Origin: MPNP01 sp026709725
GTDB lineage: Bacteria > Pseudomonadota > Alphaproteobacteria > Rhodobacterales > Rhodobacteraceae
Assembly (NCBI GenBank): GCA_965200805.1
Contig: OZ241384.1
Coordinates: 930,001-994,000, forward strand
DNA length: 64,000 bases
Direction: 5' to 3'
Part shown: in pieces, positions 63,905 through 64,000 of the stretch
Layout of the letters: each line of letters starts with the position of its first letter
Position numbering within the stretch: position 1 is the stretch's first letter
Position numbers and translations under genes: made by a program
Notes under the pieces: generated by a model
Databases searched by the model: none
The model's input: only the letters and a program-made list of their open reading frames with translations
What the model was told of the DNA's origin: nothing

Positions 63905-64000
63905 AGGTCTGACTCGGGCCTGGCACGATCATGAGTCTATTCGGCAACTTCTTTGCAACATGCAATGTTGACAGGGAGAAGATTGGTGAAATCTGGTCAA

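Overview
The window reads as chromosome of an alphaproteobacterium of moderate GC. Evidence: an FtsK with the alphaproteobacterial layout, a DapC-type aminotransferase, LolA, HspQ, a DUF2794 protein, an IalB-like secreted protein, leuCDB and asd genes, and DctPQM and polar amino acid transporters. A genus cannot be named safely from the sequence alone.

Left edge (1-6771, minus strand): a tightly overlapped defence operon reads Dcm cytosine methylase, Vsr endonuclease, a MutL/MORC-type GHKL ATPase, a Z1 helicase-like ATPase and a PD-(D/E)XK (DUF4420) protein that runs off the window. This matches the Mza family of defence systems fused to a Dcm-Vsr pair; an AIPR gene is expected just outside the window. 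After about 500 bases without a clear gene comes a core block (7278-19887): SLT lipoprotein, lolA, ftsK, dapC-like aminotransferase, a pseudo-receiver regulator, xthA, YbbN/CnoX, Trm112, a UbiH-type monooxygenase, an amidase and two coupled response regulators without a kinase.

20000-27212 holds a frameshifted ankyrin gene and a divergent sugar or polyol catabolic locus (two class II aldolases, Tm-1/UPF0261, MBL-fold hydrolase, class IIA HAD phosphatase, FGGY kinase) whose ABC permease has decayed. A very GC-rich AAA+ gene, hspQ, an SRPBCC protein, DUF2794, asd, a DoeB-like deacylase and tRNA-Ala(GGC) follow.

32900-39700 is a graveyard-like accessory region: a RepC-like relic next to the tRNA, a frameshifted mug glycosylase, a pair of about 0.8 kb inverted GC-rich repeats flanking a NYN nuclease that has lost its catalytic DxD stretch, a dispersed promoter-associated repeat, and several small ORFs that ordinary gene callers would miss.

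39889-54118 carries a polar amino acid ABC transporter, tRNA-Pro(CGG), leuB, a racemase / ThDP enzyme / D-amino acid dehydrogenase / TRAP transporter set that looks like one catabolic pathway, and leuDC. All leu genes and asd lie on the minus strand in the order leuC-leuD-leuB-asd, so an ancestral cluster appears to be split by two insertions.

54466-61176 is a second accessory region: a broken AAA_14/DUF4143 ATPase, a secreted protein whose start is thrown out of frame by an 11-C tract (candidate phase variation), a decayed AbiE toxin-antitoxin pair, an ISAs1-type transposase relic, and an intact AAA_14/DUF4143 gene preceded by three 15-bp direct repeats spaced exactly 22 bp. The window ends with ialB-like, rlmN and a CAP-domain gene.
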